38,288 bases of DNA from MGIIb-O5 sp036154155 (lineage in GTDB: Archaea > Thermoplasmatota > Poseidoniia > Poseidoniales > Thalassarchaeaceae), in the NCBI GenBank assembly GCA_036154155.1, contig JAYZLP010000033.1:1-38288 (forward strand), written 5' to 3'. The position numbers and the translations under genes are program-made. The notes beneath the pieces were generated by a model. The model was not told the DNA's origin. It did no database searches and saw only the letters and a list, made by a program, of their open reading frames with translations. Below are positions 15,235-23,473 of the stretch, piece by piece. Numbering within the stretch: position 1 is the first letter of the stretch; the number at the start of each line of letters is the position of its first letter.

Positions 15235-16206
15235 CTACGCCTCCGCCTCTGCTTTGGCGGCCTTGGCCGCCTTGCGCTCTCTCTTCTTGAGTTCCTTCTC
15301 AGCTCGCTTTGCGAGTTCCATGTCGACTCGTTCCTTGTGAGTTGAGGGCAACACCCTGGTTCTATCTGCATCCATCCAGAGGTCCTGACGAGAGAATCCG
15401 GACATTCCATCATACTCGTTGGTCATGAAGAATGACTCGAATGGGCACGACTCCATGCATAGTCCGCAGAACATGCACCTTCCGAGGTCGATTCTTCCGG
15501 AGACTATGTCCTTCTCAGCGGGTTTTAGGTCGGAGGTGTCAAGTGTCTCTACTCCCGAACCGTCCATCCAACGGACGGTTGCCTTGTCGCCTGTGAGGTC
15601 TATGACCTCGGCAAAGTCGTACTCGGATGGGGCGGCTGCGTGTGCGGTCATCAGGTCGAAGTCTTCTGCCCCGGAGTCGTCCTTGGGTCTAGCAGCATAG
15701 CCGCCCTCCTCGACTTCGCTTCCATATCCGTGCCATTCGTCCCCCTCTTCTGCAGTGTCAAGAACGTTGACCCTTACTTCCGATGTCATGTGAAGGCAGT
15801 CATTGGGGCAGGCTCTGACGCATGCCTTGCAGGCTGTGCAAGTCTCCCAAATTACTCCTATTCGCCCATTGTAATTCCCCGGTACGAAGAGCCATGGTTC
15901 CAGATCCTCTAGCCTCTCGTAGGGATACATGACGGTGACTGGCCTTTCCAAGAATGGCATTATCTGGCTAGTCTCTCTGTCTGCTGCGAACTTCTGTCCG
16001 ACGCTTGGGTGCCCTTCTCCCACCCTCTGCATGGTGGTGGGGTCCACCATTTTCTCGTACTCGCCGTGATAGCTGTTCCTTAGGAAATTGAGTCTGCCGA
16101 GGAATGGGACGGTTCGCAAGGCTGTCTTGAGCGTCATCCACATTGGGCGTATGACTAGATTCCTGAAATTGGGTGTGGCTCTCGGATGTCCTGTGTTGTA
16201 CTTCAT
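15235..16206 (-). CDS. nuoI: NADH-quinone oxidoreductase-like subunit I (two 4Fe-4S) with long central insertion
   Basis: This 323-residue ferredoxin-like subunit carries clusters N6a and N6b of the peripheral arm. Cluster ligands are C123, C126, C129, C133P and C244, C247, C250, C254P, each in the C-x2-C-x2-C-x3-CP pattern. The two motifs normally lie about 30 residues apart; here about 110 residues separate them, with an acidic insertion (about 148-232) that includes a short beta-rich piece, DKATVRWMDGSGVE. The C-terminus is a lysine/alanine/glutamate-rich helix (about 290-323). The N-terminal 40 residues are also longer than usual. The cluster arrangement makes the family call secure. Confidence 0.93.
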   Translation of the reverse strand: MKYNTGHPRATPNFRNLVIRPMWMTLKTALRTVPFLGRLNFLRNSYHGEYEKMVDPTTMQRVGEGHPSVGQKFAADRETSQIMPFLERPVTVMYPYERLEDLEPWLFVPGNYNGRIGVIWETCTACKACVRACPNDCLHMTSEVRVNVLDTAEEGDEWHGYGSEVEEGGYAARPKDDSGAEDFDLMTAHAAAPSEYDFAEVIDLTGDKATVRWMDGSGVETLDTSDLKPAEKDIVSGRIDLGRCMFCGLCMESCPFESFFMTNEYDGMSGFSRQDLWMDADRTRVLPSTHKERVDMELAKRAEKELKKRERKAAKAAKAEAEA

Positions 16207-16219
16207 CTATTTCCCCCCT

Positions 16220-17755
16220 CTAATCCCTGTGACTACCTGGTGAAGCTTTGATCACTGCTTGAGTGCTGTATGGACGGCTCTGTAGGTCCAATGCTTCCTC
16301 ATCTTCATCCATGAGGTAGATTACGAAAAGGACCAGGGACACTGTGGAGACGACTGCTGGAACCCACAAGTCCCAGTTTCCTCCGTGGTAGTGTTCCAGC
16401 CTTAGGTAGATGGAAACTACGAGGTGGAGCAGGGAGAGGGGGAGCAGGTATCTCCAACCGAATTCCAGTATCTGGTCCGTTCTTACTCTGTGGAGGGAGG
16501 CCCTAATCCAAACGAAGACAGCGAATAGCAGCCATGCTTTCAGGAGGACCCATACGAGCCCGGGAACAAACTCAAAGATGGTCGAAAAGATTGCCCCAAT
16601 GGTAGGCAAGTCAGACAATGTGTGCTGGAAGGGGGCCTCCCAACCACCTAGGAAGAAGAGTGCGAATAGTATGCATGCTGCGTACGAGCGCATGTACTCG
16701 GCGGAGAACATCAGGCCCCAGCGAATTCCCCCATACTCAGTCCACCATCCCTCCACTAGCTCGGCTTCTGCCTCGGGCATGTCAAATGGTATTCTCTCAA
16801 CTTCGGCAATCATCGTAACTAGGAAAAGAGCGGCTCCTAGTGGCATGAGGAATATATTCCAGACGTTGCCCTGTTCTTGCCCCATCTGGAAGTCTACTAT
16901 CTCGATGATGTTGAGGGAGCCACTCAGTACGGCCACCCCCAGGACTGTGATCAGGAGGGGGATTTCGTAAGCGGTTAGTTGGGCTGCCGATCTCATCCCT
17001 CCAATCAGTGTGTACTTGTTATTCGAGGCCCAGCCAGCGAAGAAGACGCCTAGTGGGGCGACTCCGAATATGGCCATCATGAACAGGAGTGAAAGGTCAG
17101 GATTAGCAGCGTAGATGTGAGGCCCGAAGGGTACGAATGCGAATACCATGACAGTTGTGGATACGATAATTACGGGTGCTACTTCGAAGACTACCCTGTC
17201 AGCGTCCTTCGGAACTAGGTGTTCCTTGGTTGCGAATTTGAAGAAGTCGGCAAAGGCTTGGAAGAAGCCCGGCAGAAGGAACCAGTATCCGTGGTAGCTC
17301 CTGTTGTTCACCCTTGAGACGGTCTCTAGCTCGTGGTCATTGCCCCAGTTGGCGTTTAGGGCTTTTACGACCCATCCGATGGGGGTTCCGATGCCGAAGG
17401 GTAGTTGGTTCCACCATTCTCCAGCGGTGACCCCGCTCTCTCCGACCCAGAGGCTCCTGAGGGTTGTGGTTGCGCCCAATCTGTCCATCAACCTGCCAAT
17501 GAATTTCCTCTCAATGTAGGGTATGGCTAGCATCGTTAGCATCAGTGTTGTAAACACCACGGTGCACATTATCGTTGCATGGAAGAAGGACTCGAGCGCG
17601 GGCTGTATTGACGAGAATCCTGATTGCGGGTTTACAGAGCCAAGTGGACCTAGGCTGTAGTCTGAGTCTGGAAGGAGGTCATGAGTTTGGTCCATGGACC
17701 ATCCGATGGCCGATTCAAACCACCCACGCAGATCCAGCCAATCACTACTCGCCAT
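16220..17755 (-). CDS. nuoH: NADH-quinone oxidoreductase-like subunit H with enlarged first loop
   Basis: This 511-residue membrane subunit forms the quinone chamber with NuoB and NuoD. The family core is clear: IERKFIGRLMDRLGA at 81-95, LPGFFQAFADFFKFATKEHL at 161-180, FAGWASNNKYTLIGGMRSAA, and the acidic loop EVERIPFDMPEAEAELVEGW. NuoH is usually about 320-350 residues. The extra length comes from an N-terminal extension, an insertion of about 60 residues between positions 96 and 160 (rich in W and G), and a C-terminal extension with additional hydrophobic segments. The ATG follows an AGGTGAT site 4 nt after the nuoD stop. Confidence 0.92.
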   Translation of the reverse strand: MASSDWLDLRGWFESAIGWSMDQTHDLLPDSDYSLGPLGSVNPQSGFSSIQPALESFFHATIMCTVVFTTLMLTMLAIPYIERKFIGRLMDRLGATTTLRSLWVGESGVTAGEWWNQLPFGIGTPIGWVVKALNANWGNDHELETVSRVNNRSYHGYWFLLPGFFQAFADFFKFATKEHLVPKDADRVVFEVAPVIIVSTTVMVFAFVPFGPHIYAANPDLSLLFMMAIFGVAPLGVFFAGWASNNKYTLIGGMRSAAQLTAYEIPLLITVLGVAVLSGSLNIIEIVDFQMGQEQGNVWNIFLMPLGAALFLVTMIAEVERIPFDMPEAEAELVEGWWTEYGGIRWGLMFSAEYMRSYAACILFALFFLGGWEAPFQHTLSDLPTIGAIFSTIFEFVPGLVWVLLKAWLLFAVFVWIRASLHRVRTDQILEFGWRYLLPLSLLHLVVSIYLRLEHYHGGNWDLWVPAVVSTVSLVLFVIYLMDEDEEALDLQSRPYSTQAVIKASPGSHRD

Positions 17756-17759
17756 GAAA

Positions 17760-18896
17760 TCACCTATCTGTTTCCCCTATGCACGGGTCGAAGGAACCCA
17801 TTATTGCTGGAATATCAGCTACCTTGTACCCTATCATGCACTTGGACGCGTAAGGTATGGTGATGAACATTGGAGATCTTATCGATACCCTGTATGGGTT
17901 CTTTCCTCTGCCCTCTCCCCCTCCTGCGATGTAGAACATAGATTCGCCCCTGCTGTCCTCAAAGTGGTGATATCCGCTAGTACCCTCAGGAGCCCTGCTG
18001 GGGGCCTTAGCCAGTAGCTTGGGGTCTCCTGGCTCGTGGTAAGTGTCCGAACCACCTGGTAGCTTTTCCATTGCCTGCAGGACAAGGAGGGCACTCACCC
18101 TCATCTCCTCCACCCTTACCCTGTACCTGTCATAGCAGTCGGCGCCCTTGATCGAGGATCTCTCCACGGGTGGCTCCCAGTCCAATTCACTGTAAACCGA
18201 ATAAGGGTGTGCCCACCTAACGTCGTAGTTAACTCCGCCTGCACGCAGATTTGGGCCTGAGACGCCGTGGTTGATCATCTCCTCCGGCTTGGCATATCCA
18301 ACCCCCTGGGTCCTTACTAGGAATACCGTGCTTTCGTCGAAGAGGGCCTCATACTCCTGTATCCTCTGAAGGAATAGGTGTAGTTTGGAGCGGGCTCTCT
18401 GTACAAAACCATGAGGGAGGTCTCTCTTGACCCCTCCTATTCGAGGGAAGTTGTAGTGCATCCTAGAGCCTCCTAGCTCCTGTAATAGGTCCATCATCAT
18501 CTCCCTCTCCCTTAGGCACCAGACCATTACTGAGAGGTTTCCAGTATCTGGGCCGTAAGCACCCATCCACATCAAGTGCGATGCGATCCTTTGGAGCTCT
18601 ACTGCAATGAGTCGGATGTATTCCGCGCGTTCTGGGACCTCTACCCCTAGGAGGTCCTCAGCTGCATAAATGTAGGAATGAGACCACGTATTGGCACTGG
18701 CGTAGCACAGTCTATCGCAATAGGTTGTGATTTGTGTGAAGTCTCTTGTCTCGCAGATCTTCTCAACGCCCCTGTGGATGTAACCGAGGTCTGGGACCGT
18801 GTCAACTACGGTCTCGCCGTCGACCTTGATCTTCAATGTCCACAGACCGTGTGTCATGGGATGCTGCGGGCCCATAGAAATCCACATTTCTGCCAT
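17760..18896 (-). CDS. nuoD: NADH-quinone oxidoreductase-like subunit D (49-kDa)
   Basis: This 378-residue subunit forms the quinone-binding pocket with NuoB. The N-terminal MGPQHPMTHGLW contains the two conserved histidines H12 and H16, and the pocket tyrosine lies in TYCDRLCYASANTW. The C-terminal motif ADIPAIMGSFDPCIGETDR matches the family end, and the Ni-Fe cysteines of group 4 hydrogenases are absent, so this is a respiratory subunit and not a hydrogenase. Unlike in E. coli it is not fused to NuoC. A GAGGT site precedes the ATG. Confidence 0.95.
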   Translation of the reverse strand: MAEMWISMGPQHPMTHGLWTLKIKVDGETVVDTVPDLGYIHRGVEKICETRDFTQITTYCDRLCYASANTWSHSYIYAAEDLLGVEVPERAEYIRLIAVELQRIASHLMWMGAYGPDTGNLSVMVWCLREREMMMDLLQELGGSRMHYNFPRIGGVKRDLPHGFVQRARSKLHLFLQRIQEYEALFDESTVFLVRTQGVGYAKPEEMINHGVSGPNLRAGGVNYDVRWAHPYSVYSELDWEPPVERSSIKGADCYDRYRVRVEEMRVSALLVLQAMEKLPGGSDTYHEPGDPKLLAKAPSRAPEGTSGYHHFEDSRGESMFYIAGGGEGRGKNPYRVSIRSPMFITIPYASKCMIGYKVADIPAIMGSFDPCIGETDR

Positions 18897-18905
18897 ATTC
18901 TAACC

Positions 18906-19565
18906 TCACTTTACCTTCCCAATATCGTCTGGCTTTCGTCCGAATCCCTGTGCATCATCGTACATCTCCTCGAATCCATGATATCTCAAATTGTGATGCC
19001 TCTGAAGTGGGTGGTACCCTGTAGGCGTTTCGTGGGGCTGCAGGACCCTTCTCATCCCAACGTGGCCATCGAAGTCTATTCCAACGAGGTCCCATGTCTC
19101 TTTCTCATTCCAGTCAGCGCCGACCCATATGTCCTGCACGCTGGCCACTGAAGGGGTCCTGGTGTCTGGGAGCCTTATGCTGACTTCAATTTCCAACGGG
19201 ACGTCTTTGCCCTTGACCCCGTTTGGATCCGTGACGATAGGCTGCAGAACTCCATCCACCGAAGGAGGATTCTTCACCCCCGTTCTCAGGAAGTGGTAAA
19301 TCACCTCCCACTTCTTTTCTTCTGGCCCCTCAGGCCAGTGAATCCCGGTGATCATTGAGCAATAATCAACAGAATGTGTGTTGTTTAGGCTCTCTGCGAG
19401 CTTTCTCCAGTTTTCGGCCTCGCAAACCACTGAAACTGTCCAGCGGGGACTTGTCCCGCTGGTTCGCTCGACGGTGTCTGCCTCGACTCCCTTCATCTTT
19501 GAAATGGCCTTGCAGAGCTTCTCCGCTGATGCCTTCTGCGTGGAAGTCGGAACTACTCTGCCCAT
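18906..19565 (-). CDS. nuoC: NADH-quinone oxidoreductase-like subunit C (30-kDa)
   Basis: This 219-residue peripheral-arm subunit carries the family signature KETWDLVGIDFDGHVGMRRVL near the C-terminal third (the usual form is EREAYDMFGI). The following HPLQRHHNLRYHGFEE stretch is where NuoC normally ends against NuoD. The first 100 residues are the less conserved alpha/beta domain. It sits between nuoB and nuoD with about 10-nt gaps and a GTGAGG ribosome site. Confidence 0.9.
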   Translation of the reverse strand: MGRVVPTSTQKASAEKLCKAISKMKGVEADTVERTSGTSPRWTVSVVCEAENWRKLAESLNNTHSVDYCSMITGIHWPEGPEEKKWEVIYHFLRTGVKNPPSVDGVLQPIVTDPNGVKGKDVPLEIEVSIRLPDTRTPSVASVQDIWVGADWNEKETWDLVGIDFDGHVGMRRVLQPHETPTGYHPLQRHHNLRYHGFEEMYDDAQGFGRKPDDIGKVK

Positions 19566-19574
19566 TATCTCGCC

Positions 19575-20168
19575 TCACAAATCTCCGGTAATTAACGGCC
19601 TCTGGGTAGCTGGCCTGTCGCTACTGGGCATGGCGCCTATCCTGATGATTTTCTGACGTAGCTTGTCGAATCCGTCGATCAGGGCCTCAGGCCTGGGTGG
19701 GCAGCCAGGGATGTAAACGTCGACGGGGATTACAGTGTCCACTCCCTCGAGGATGTTGTATGATTGGAAGTATGGGCCGCCGGAGATTGCACACTCCCCC
19801 ATGGCTATGCACCACTTCGGTTCTGGCATTTGCTCCCAAAGCCTGACTATTGGATCGGCGAACTTCTTGCTGATAGGACCATTGACGAGTAGTACGTCAC
19901 ACTGGCGGGGGCTGGATCTGAAGAAGACCCCAAACCTCTCTGCGTCGAACCTGCTGGCCCCAGCAGCGGCCATCTCCAGGGCGCAGCATTTGATTCCCAA
20001 GTGGAGGGGGAATAGTGACTTCCTCTGGCCCCAGTTGAAAATTCTGCCAGCGATAACGCCGATTATGTCTTTGATTCGGCTAGCCTTGAGGGCCTCATCT
20101 GTTACATCACCAACGGTATCTACCAGCATCCTGCTGTTGAAAACTGTGTAATTCTGGTCGTCCGACAA
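19575..20168 (-). CDS. nuoB: NADH-quinone oxidoreductase-like subunit B (cluster N2)
   Basis: This 197-residue subunit holds the terminal 4Fe-4S cluster N2. Ligands are the tandem cysteines C61-C62 (GIKCCALEM), C126 (GECAISGGPY) and C156 (IPGCPPRPEA), with spacing as in known NuoB proteins. The start appears to be a TTG at 20168, because a GAGGTGA ribosome site overlaps the nuoA stop just upstream; the first ATG is 39 nt further in and has no such site. It should contact NuoD and NuoH at the quinone site. Confidence 0.94.
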   Translation of the reverse strand: MSDDQNYTVFNSRMLVDTVGDVTDEALKASRIKDIIGVIAGRIFNWGQRKSLFPLHLGIKCCALEMAAAGASRFDAERFGVFFRSSPRQCDVLLVNGPISKKFADPIVRLWEQMPEPKWCIAMGECAISGGPYFQSYNILEGVDTVIPVDVYIPGCPPRPEALIDGFDKLRQKIIRIGAMPSSDRPATQRPLITGDL

Positions 20169-20177
20169 TCAATCACC

Positions 20178-20624
20178 TCAGATGTAGATTCTTCCCCTCT
20201 TTCGAAATACGTGCCATACCCCAAGCCCCATCAGGACGATGAATGCGGTTAGTGTTGCTAGGGCGCTGTAGATCCCGCTCATCTCCGCTCCTTCCTGAAT
20301 TGCGACCACACCCCCGAAGGCGAGGAACATGAATGCGATGTCGAAAACAAGGAAGATAATGGCGTACCAGTAGTATTGGAAATGGAAATTGATGTGTGCG
20401 TCGCCAACTGGGTCTGCTCCACACTCATAGGTACTGTCTCTGCGAATGTAGAGAGACTGGTCAGTCTCGTAACCAGGGAGTAGCCATGAGCTCAATTTCA
20501 TAGGGTCATTTCCAGTCTTTCTTGGCCTTAGGAAGCCAGAGGCGATGAAGCTCATTACTGGGAACCCTATTCCAACTAGGGCCATTACAGCCACAGCTAG
20601 GTAGTCCTCGGGGACTGTCGACAT
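20178..20624 (-). CDS. nuoA: NADH-quinone oxidoreductase-like subunit A (ND3)
   Basis: This 148-residue, three-helix subunit is the first gene of the complex I operon. The loop motif YECGADPVGDAHINFHFQYY is the conserved ND3/NuoA switch region containing the invariant cysteine. In the next helix the usual FD-[VIL]-E is FDIA, so the normally conserved membrane glutamate is an alanine (codon GCA). I use the ATG at 20624; a GTG at 20633 in the same frame would add three residues. A perfect hairpin sits 14 nt upstream of this ATG. Confidence 0.9.
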   Translation of the reverse strand: MSTVPEDYLAVAVMALVGIGFPVMSFIASGFLRPRKTGNDPMKLSSWLLPGYETDQSLYIRRDSTYECGADPVGDAHINFHFQYYWYAIIFLVFDIAFMFLAFGGVVAIQEGAEMSGIYSALATLTAFIVLMGLGVWHVFRKRGRIYI

Positions 20625-20637
20625 AGTACACACCCGC

Positions 20638-20654
20638 CGGTCCCGTAGGGACCG
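20638..20654. promoter_or_regulatory. 7-bp inverted repeat in the nuo operon leader
   Basis: The sequence is CGGTCCC-GTA-GGGACCG, a perfect 7-bp inverted repeat with the same GTA spacer as the one before mccB. It lies between a TATA-like region (about 20680-20692, CTTATTG on the coding strand) and the nuoA ATG, and 67 nt past the end of the surface protein gene. It may be an operator, an mRNA leader hairpin, or part of transcript termination. Confidence 0.45.
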
Positions 20655-20720
20655 ACAGCGCTACCCACCTGAAATTGGGCAATAAGCCTATCCGGTACGA
20701 ACTCAGGGTTGAGGCTGGGA

Positions 20721-23408
20721 TTAGTCCTCTTCTTCGAGGGCCCTTTGTATCATTCTGTTTTCTGCTCTGGATCGTAGGAAGAGTACGATTACCAATAGTG
20801 CGCCGAATCCAGTCAGGCCGTAGACAAGGGCCTCCTCGACCTCATCTGATAGACTCAAGAATGAGTTCGATACCTTTGAAGTTACTTTCAGCTCAACGGG
20901 CTGTCCTGCAACTGGTATTCCCTTCGGCTGGACGATGATGGTGAATCTGTATGTGTCATCATCGATCATTTCCGATGGTGGGGTGACTCTGACTTCTATC
21001 TCCATTGTCTCTCCGGGCTGTAGCTCGAATTCGTCTTCAACGATGTCCACTGTCCATCCCCTCAAGGAGTCGCTCGAGATTATCTCAACCTCCTCTACGA
21101 TATTTCCGTGGTTCGTTACGAATAGAGAGAAGTAGAGTTTCTCGGGATAGTCTGCAGTCTGTTCCGATGGGCTCTCCAAGGTGAATCTCAAATCATGAAT
21201 TGTCATTACCTGCACTATTACGTCCACTGTGGTAGTCTGAGCGGCATTTCTCTCCGAGGCTGCGTTGACCTTGATTATCCCGGAGACGCCATTAGCGACT
21301 CCCTCAAGGACTTCCATTCTGACCTCAACAAGTACTCTATCCCCCTTTGCGATCTGGATCGTTCCATCTATCTGAACCCCCTCGACGAACATCTGTCTGA
21401 CCACAGACGAGTCCATGCCTGTGATCGTTATCACCGCGGTATCGCCTGCTGGATAGTCCCCTGTGTTCTCTACCCAGAAGAAGCTGGATAGTTCGCCGCC
21501 AGGGGGTAGGATCAGATCTATCTGGCTTGGTACTTCGCCTGGGCTCTGGGGAGACACTGCCATCCCGTAGTTGTAGTTCGAGACGACCACAGTAAGAGTG
21601 TGCTCGTCGACTTCTGAGGTGCCGTAAATTGCAATTCTGGCTAGAACCTTCGCGGAGTCCGCATCCTCCTCTCCTTCGACGAGAACATCCAGGTAGACAG
21701 TCTGCGTCTGACCGGGATCTAGAACTATCTGTTGGATTTTGTTTCCTTGGGTGTCCGAGAATGATGAGTCCCACATGGGATTGCTGCATCCCGTCTGATC
21801 TCCCGGATCACAGGCCTGCAACCTGAAGGTGTCCTCTATATTGCCAGAATTAGTTACATCGATCGGGAATTGTACAATCTGTCCAGAGCGCCCAGTCTGC
21901 TGATCGGAGACTATCGATGTGGTCACAGAATGCCGTGCTGCAACGGAAACGGTTAGGTCCCTGGTAGCATATGGATCAGATCCCCCTCCCCTTCCAACTG
22001 TGAAAGTGATTACAACGTCACTCTCTGCGCTAGCATCGTTCGGGACCAAGACCTCAGCGGAGATAGTCTGCTTGTTATTTGATGACTGTGAGCTGCCAAG
22101 AGTAACCGAGGACTGCGAGAGTGATACTTGCCACCCGGGAGGCAGCCCGTCTGCACCTATTGCCATGGTGTCTTGTCCGTTTCCTTGATTTATGATTTGT
22201 ATTGAGAGGGTCCCGGAAGTTCCCGGTTCGACGTTTGAGAGTGTTGTCTTGCTCAGACTCATCGTTGCACCAAACTCCTGTCCTACGGTAACTGTGAGTA
22301 CCTTCTCGCACCCAACATTAGTCCCCGCCCTCCCTTGGATGTTGATGGCGATCTGGGTTCCTGCTTCTAGGGAGTCATCTGGAGTTACGTCGAAAGTGAA
22401 AGTATGGGAGTCATCGGAGCTTCCTGGCTCTCCCAACATCTTGCTCTTTGGACTGTCAAAGCTAACCCAGCCAGATATGTCATGCCCGTCTTGGGCTTGG
22501 GCGTTCGCAGTGACTGTCCATTCAGTATTTCCGATATTCTCGACCTCGAATGAGTTTGAGGCGGACTCTCCCGGATCAAGGCTGTGAGATCCAAATTGGA
22601 GTGAACCCTCGCATTCCTTTATTTCTGGTACATTTAGGCTCATGGTCAAGTTGTCCTCGGCTTGATCCGCCGCATTGGGATCGTTGGTTACTGTCGCCTT
22701 CAGGATGAAGCAGTGAGAGCCTGCTTCGGTCTCTGCGCCATTTGGCATGTCGACAGTCACCGTGACGGATTCCTGGTCTTCTGGCTCTAGCTGGAGGATT
22801 GCAGGATCAACTGTGGCTGTCAAATCATCGGATTCGCAATCACTGTCCGAGGTCATCTCCAGCTGCACGTTGGCCTGTTGCTCGCCGTTGTTCTCCACAT
22901 CCACATCCCATGTAACCTCGTTATCCTCTCCGTCATAGTTCTTGGTTGTCGGCTCGTCGGTTGAAAGTTTCACAGAGTAAAGCCCCCCTCCATCTCCAGC
23001 TGTAGTTGTGACCGTGACGTCGTCACTCGAGGGGGAGCCTGGGACGCCGCCCGAGACCTGGCCCTGGGCATTGACCGTTGTCTCGCATTCCCCATTGGCC
23101 TGATCGGAGACGGAGACCGTCAGTTTCACTGTCTCCGATGACCCTGAATCGACCGTTATTGTGGTTGTCTCCAAAGTTGATGTGAATCCGCTGCAGTCAT
23201 TTCCCTGCTGCGTGCTTAGCGAGACCAAGGCATCATCGTCACCGGAATTCTGTATCACAATGTCATACTCGGCCGCATCATCAGTGGTTGCCTCGGCAGC
23301 CATTGGATTGGCGGAAACCGATATGTCGACATCTGCGGAAACCAACGGGGATACTATGCCGAGAACGAGGAGAGCGACTATCAGACTGGCTGAATTGCTC
23401 GGCTTCAT
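20721..23408 (-). CDS. Large secreted, membrane-anchored surface protein with CARDB/NEW3-like repeats
   Basis: This protein of about 895 residues starts at the ATG at 23408 with a classic signal peptide (K at position 2, hydrophobic core, SPLVSA cleavage region); a GTG at 23420 would add four residues. The exterior consists of tandem beta-sandwich repeats with recurring features of CARDB/NEW3 domains: VENIGNTEW, IINQGNGQDT, VTNSGNIEDTF, VTNHGNIVEEVEI, and LxPGxxxxVxVxV strands. A single C-terminal membrane helix (ALVYGLTGFGALLVIVLFL) and a short charged cytoplasmic tail follow. No enzymatic motif is visible. It may be an S-layer, adhesin or scaffold component; this role is inferred from architecture only. 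Confidence 0.75.
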   Translation of the reverse strand: MKPSNSASLIVALLVLGIVSPLVSADVDISVSANPMAAEATTDDAAEYDIVIQNSGDDDALVSLSTQQGNDCSGFTSTLETTTITVDSGSSETVKLTVSVSDQANGECETTVNAQGQVSGGVPGSPSSDDVTVTTTAGDGGGLYSVKLSTDEPTTKNYDGEDNEVTWDVDVENNGEQQANVQLEMTSDSDCESDDLTATVDPAILQLEPEDQESVTVTVDMPNGAETEAGSHCFILKATVTNDPNAADQAEDNLTMSLNVPEIKECEGSLQFGSHSLDPGESASNSFEVENIGNTEWTVTANAQAQDGHDISGWVSFDSPKSKMLGEPGSSDDSHTFTFDVTPDDSLEAGTQIAINIQGRAGTNVGCEKVLTVTVGQEFGATMSLSKTTLSNVEPGTSGTLSIQIINQGNGQDTMAIGADGLPPGWQVSLSQSSVTLGSSQSSNNKQTISAEVLVPNDASAESDVVITFTVGRGGGSDPYATRDLTVSVAARHSVTTSIVSDQQTGRSGQIVQFPIDVTNSGNIEDTFRLQACDPGDQTGCSNPMWDSSFSDTQGNKIQQIVLDPGQTQTVYLDVLVEGEEDADSAKVLARIAIYGTSEVDEHTLTVVVSNYNYGMAVSPQSPGEVPSQIDLILPPGGELSSFFWVENTGDYPAGDTAVITITGMDSSVVRQMFVEGVQIDGTIQIAKGDRVLVEVRMEVLEGVANGVSGIIKVNAASERNAAQTTTVDVIVQVMTIHDLRFTLESPSEQTADYPEKLYFSLFVTNHGNIVEEVEIISSDSLRGWTVDIVEDEFELQPGETMEIEVRVTPPSEMIDDDTYRFTIIVQPKGIPVAGQPVELKVTSKVSNSFLSLSDEVEEALVYGLTGFGALLVIVLFLRSRAENRMIQRALEEED

Positions 23409-23449
23409 CGCATTTCGCACTAGACCGCCCCTCTAAGGGCTTCGCACCA

Positions 23450-23469
23450 CGCGACCCCTTAGGGTCGCG
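23450..23469. terminator. 8-bp inverted repeat just after the subtilase stop codon
   Basis: The sequence is CGCGACCC-CTTA-GGGTCGCG, a perfect 8-bp GC-rich stem beginning 4 nt after the protease TGA. No U-run follows, so it is not a bacterial-style terminator; it could stabilise the 3' end of the long protease mRNA or act as an operator for the next gene, whose ATG is 41 nt away. Confidence 0.4.
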
Positions 23470-23473
23470 CTTT

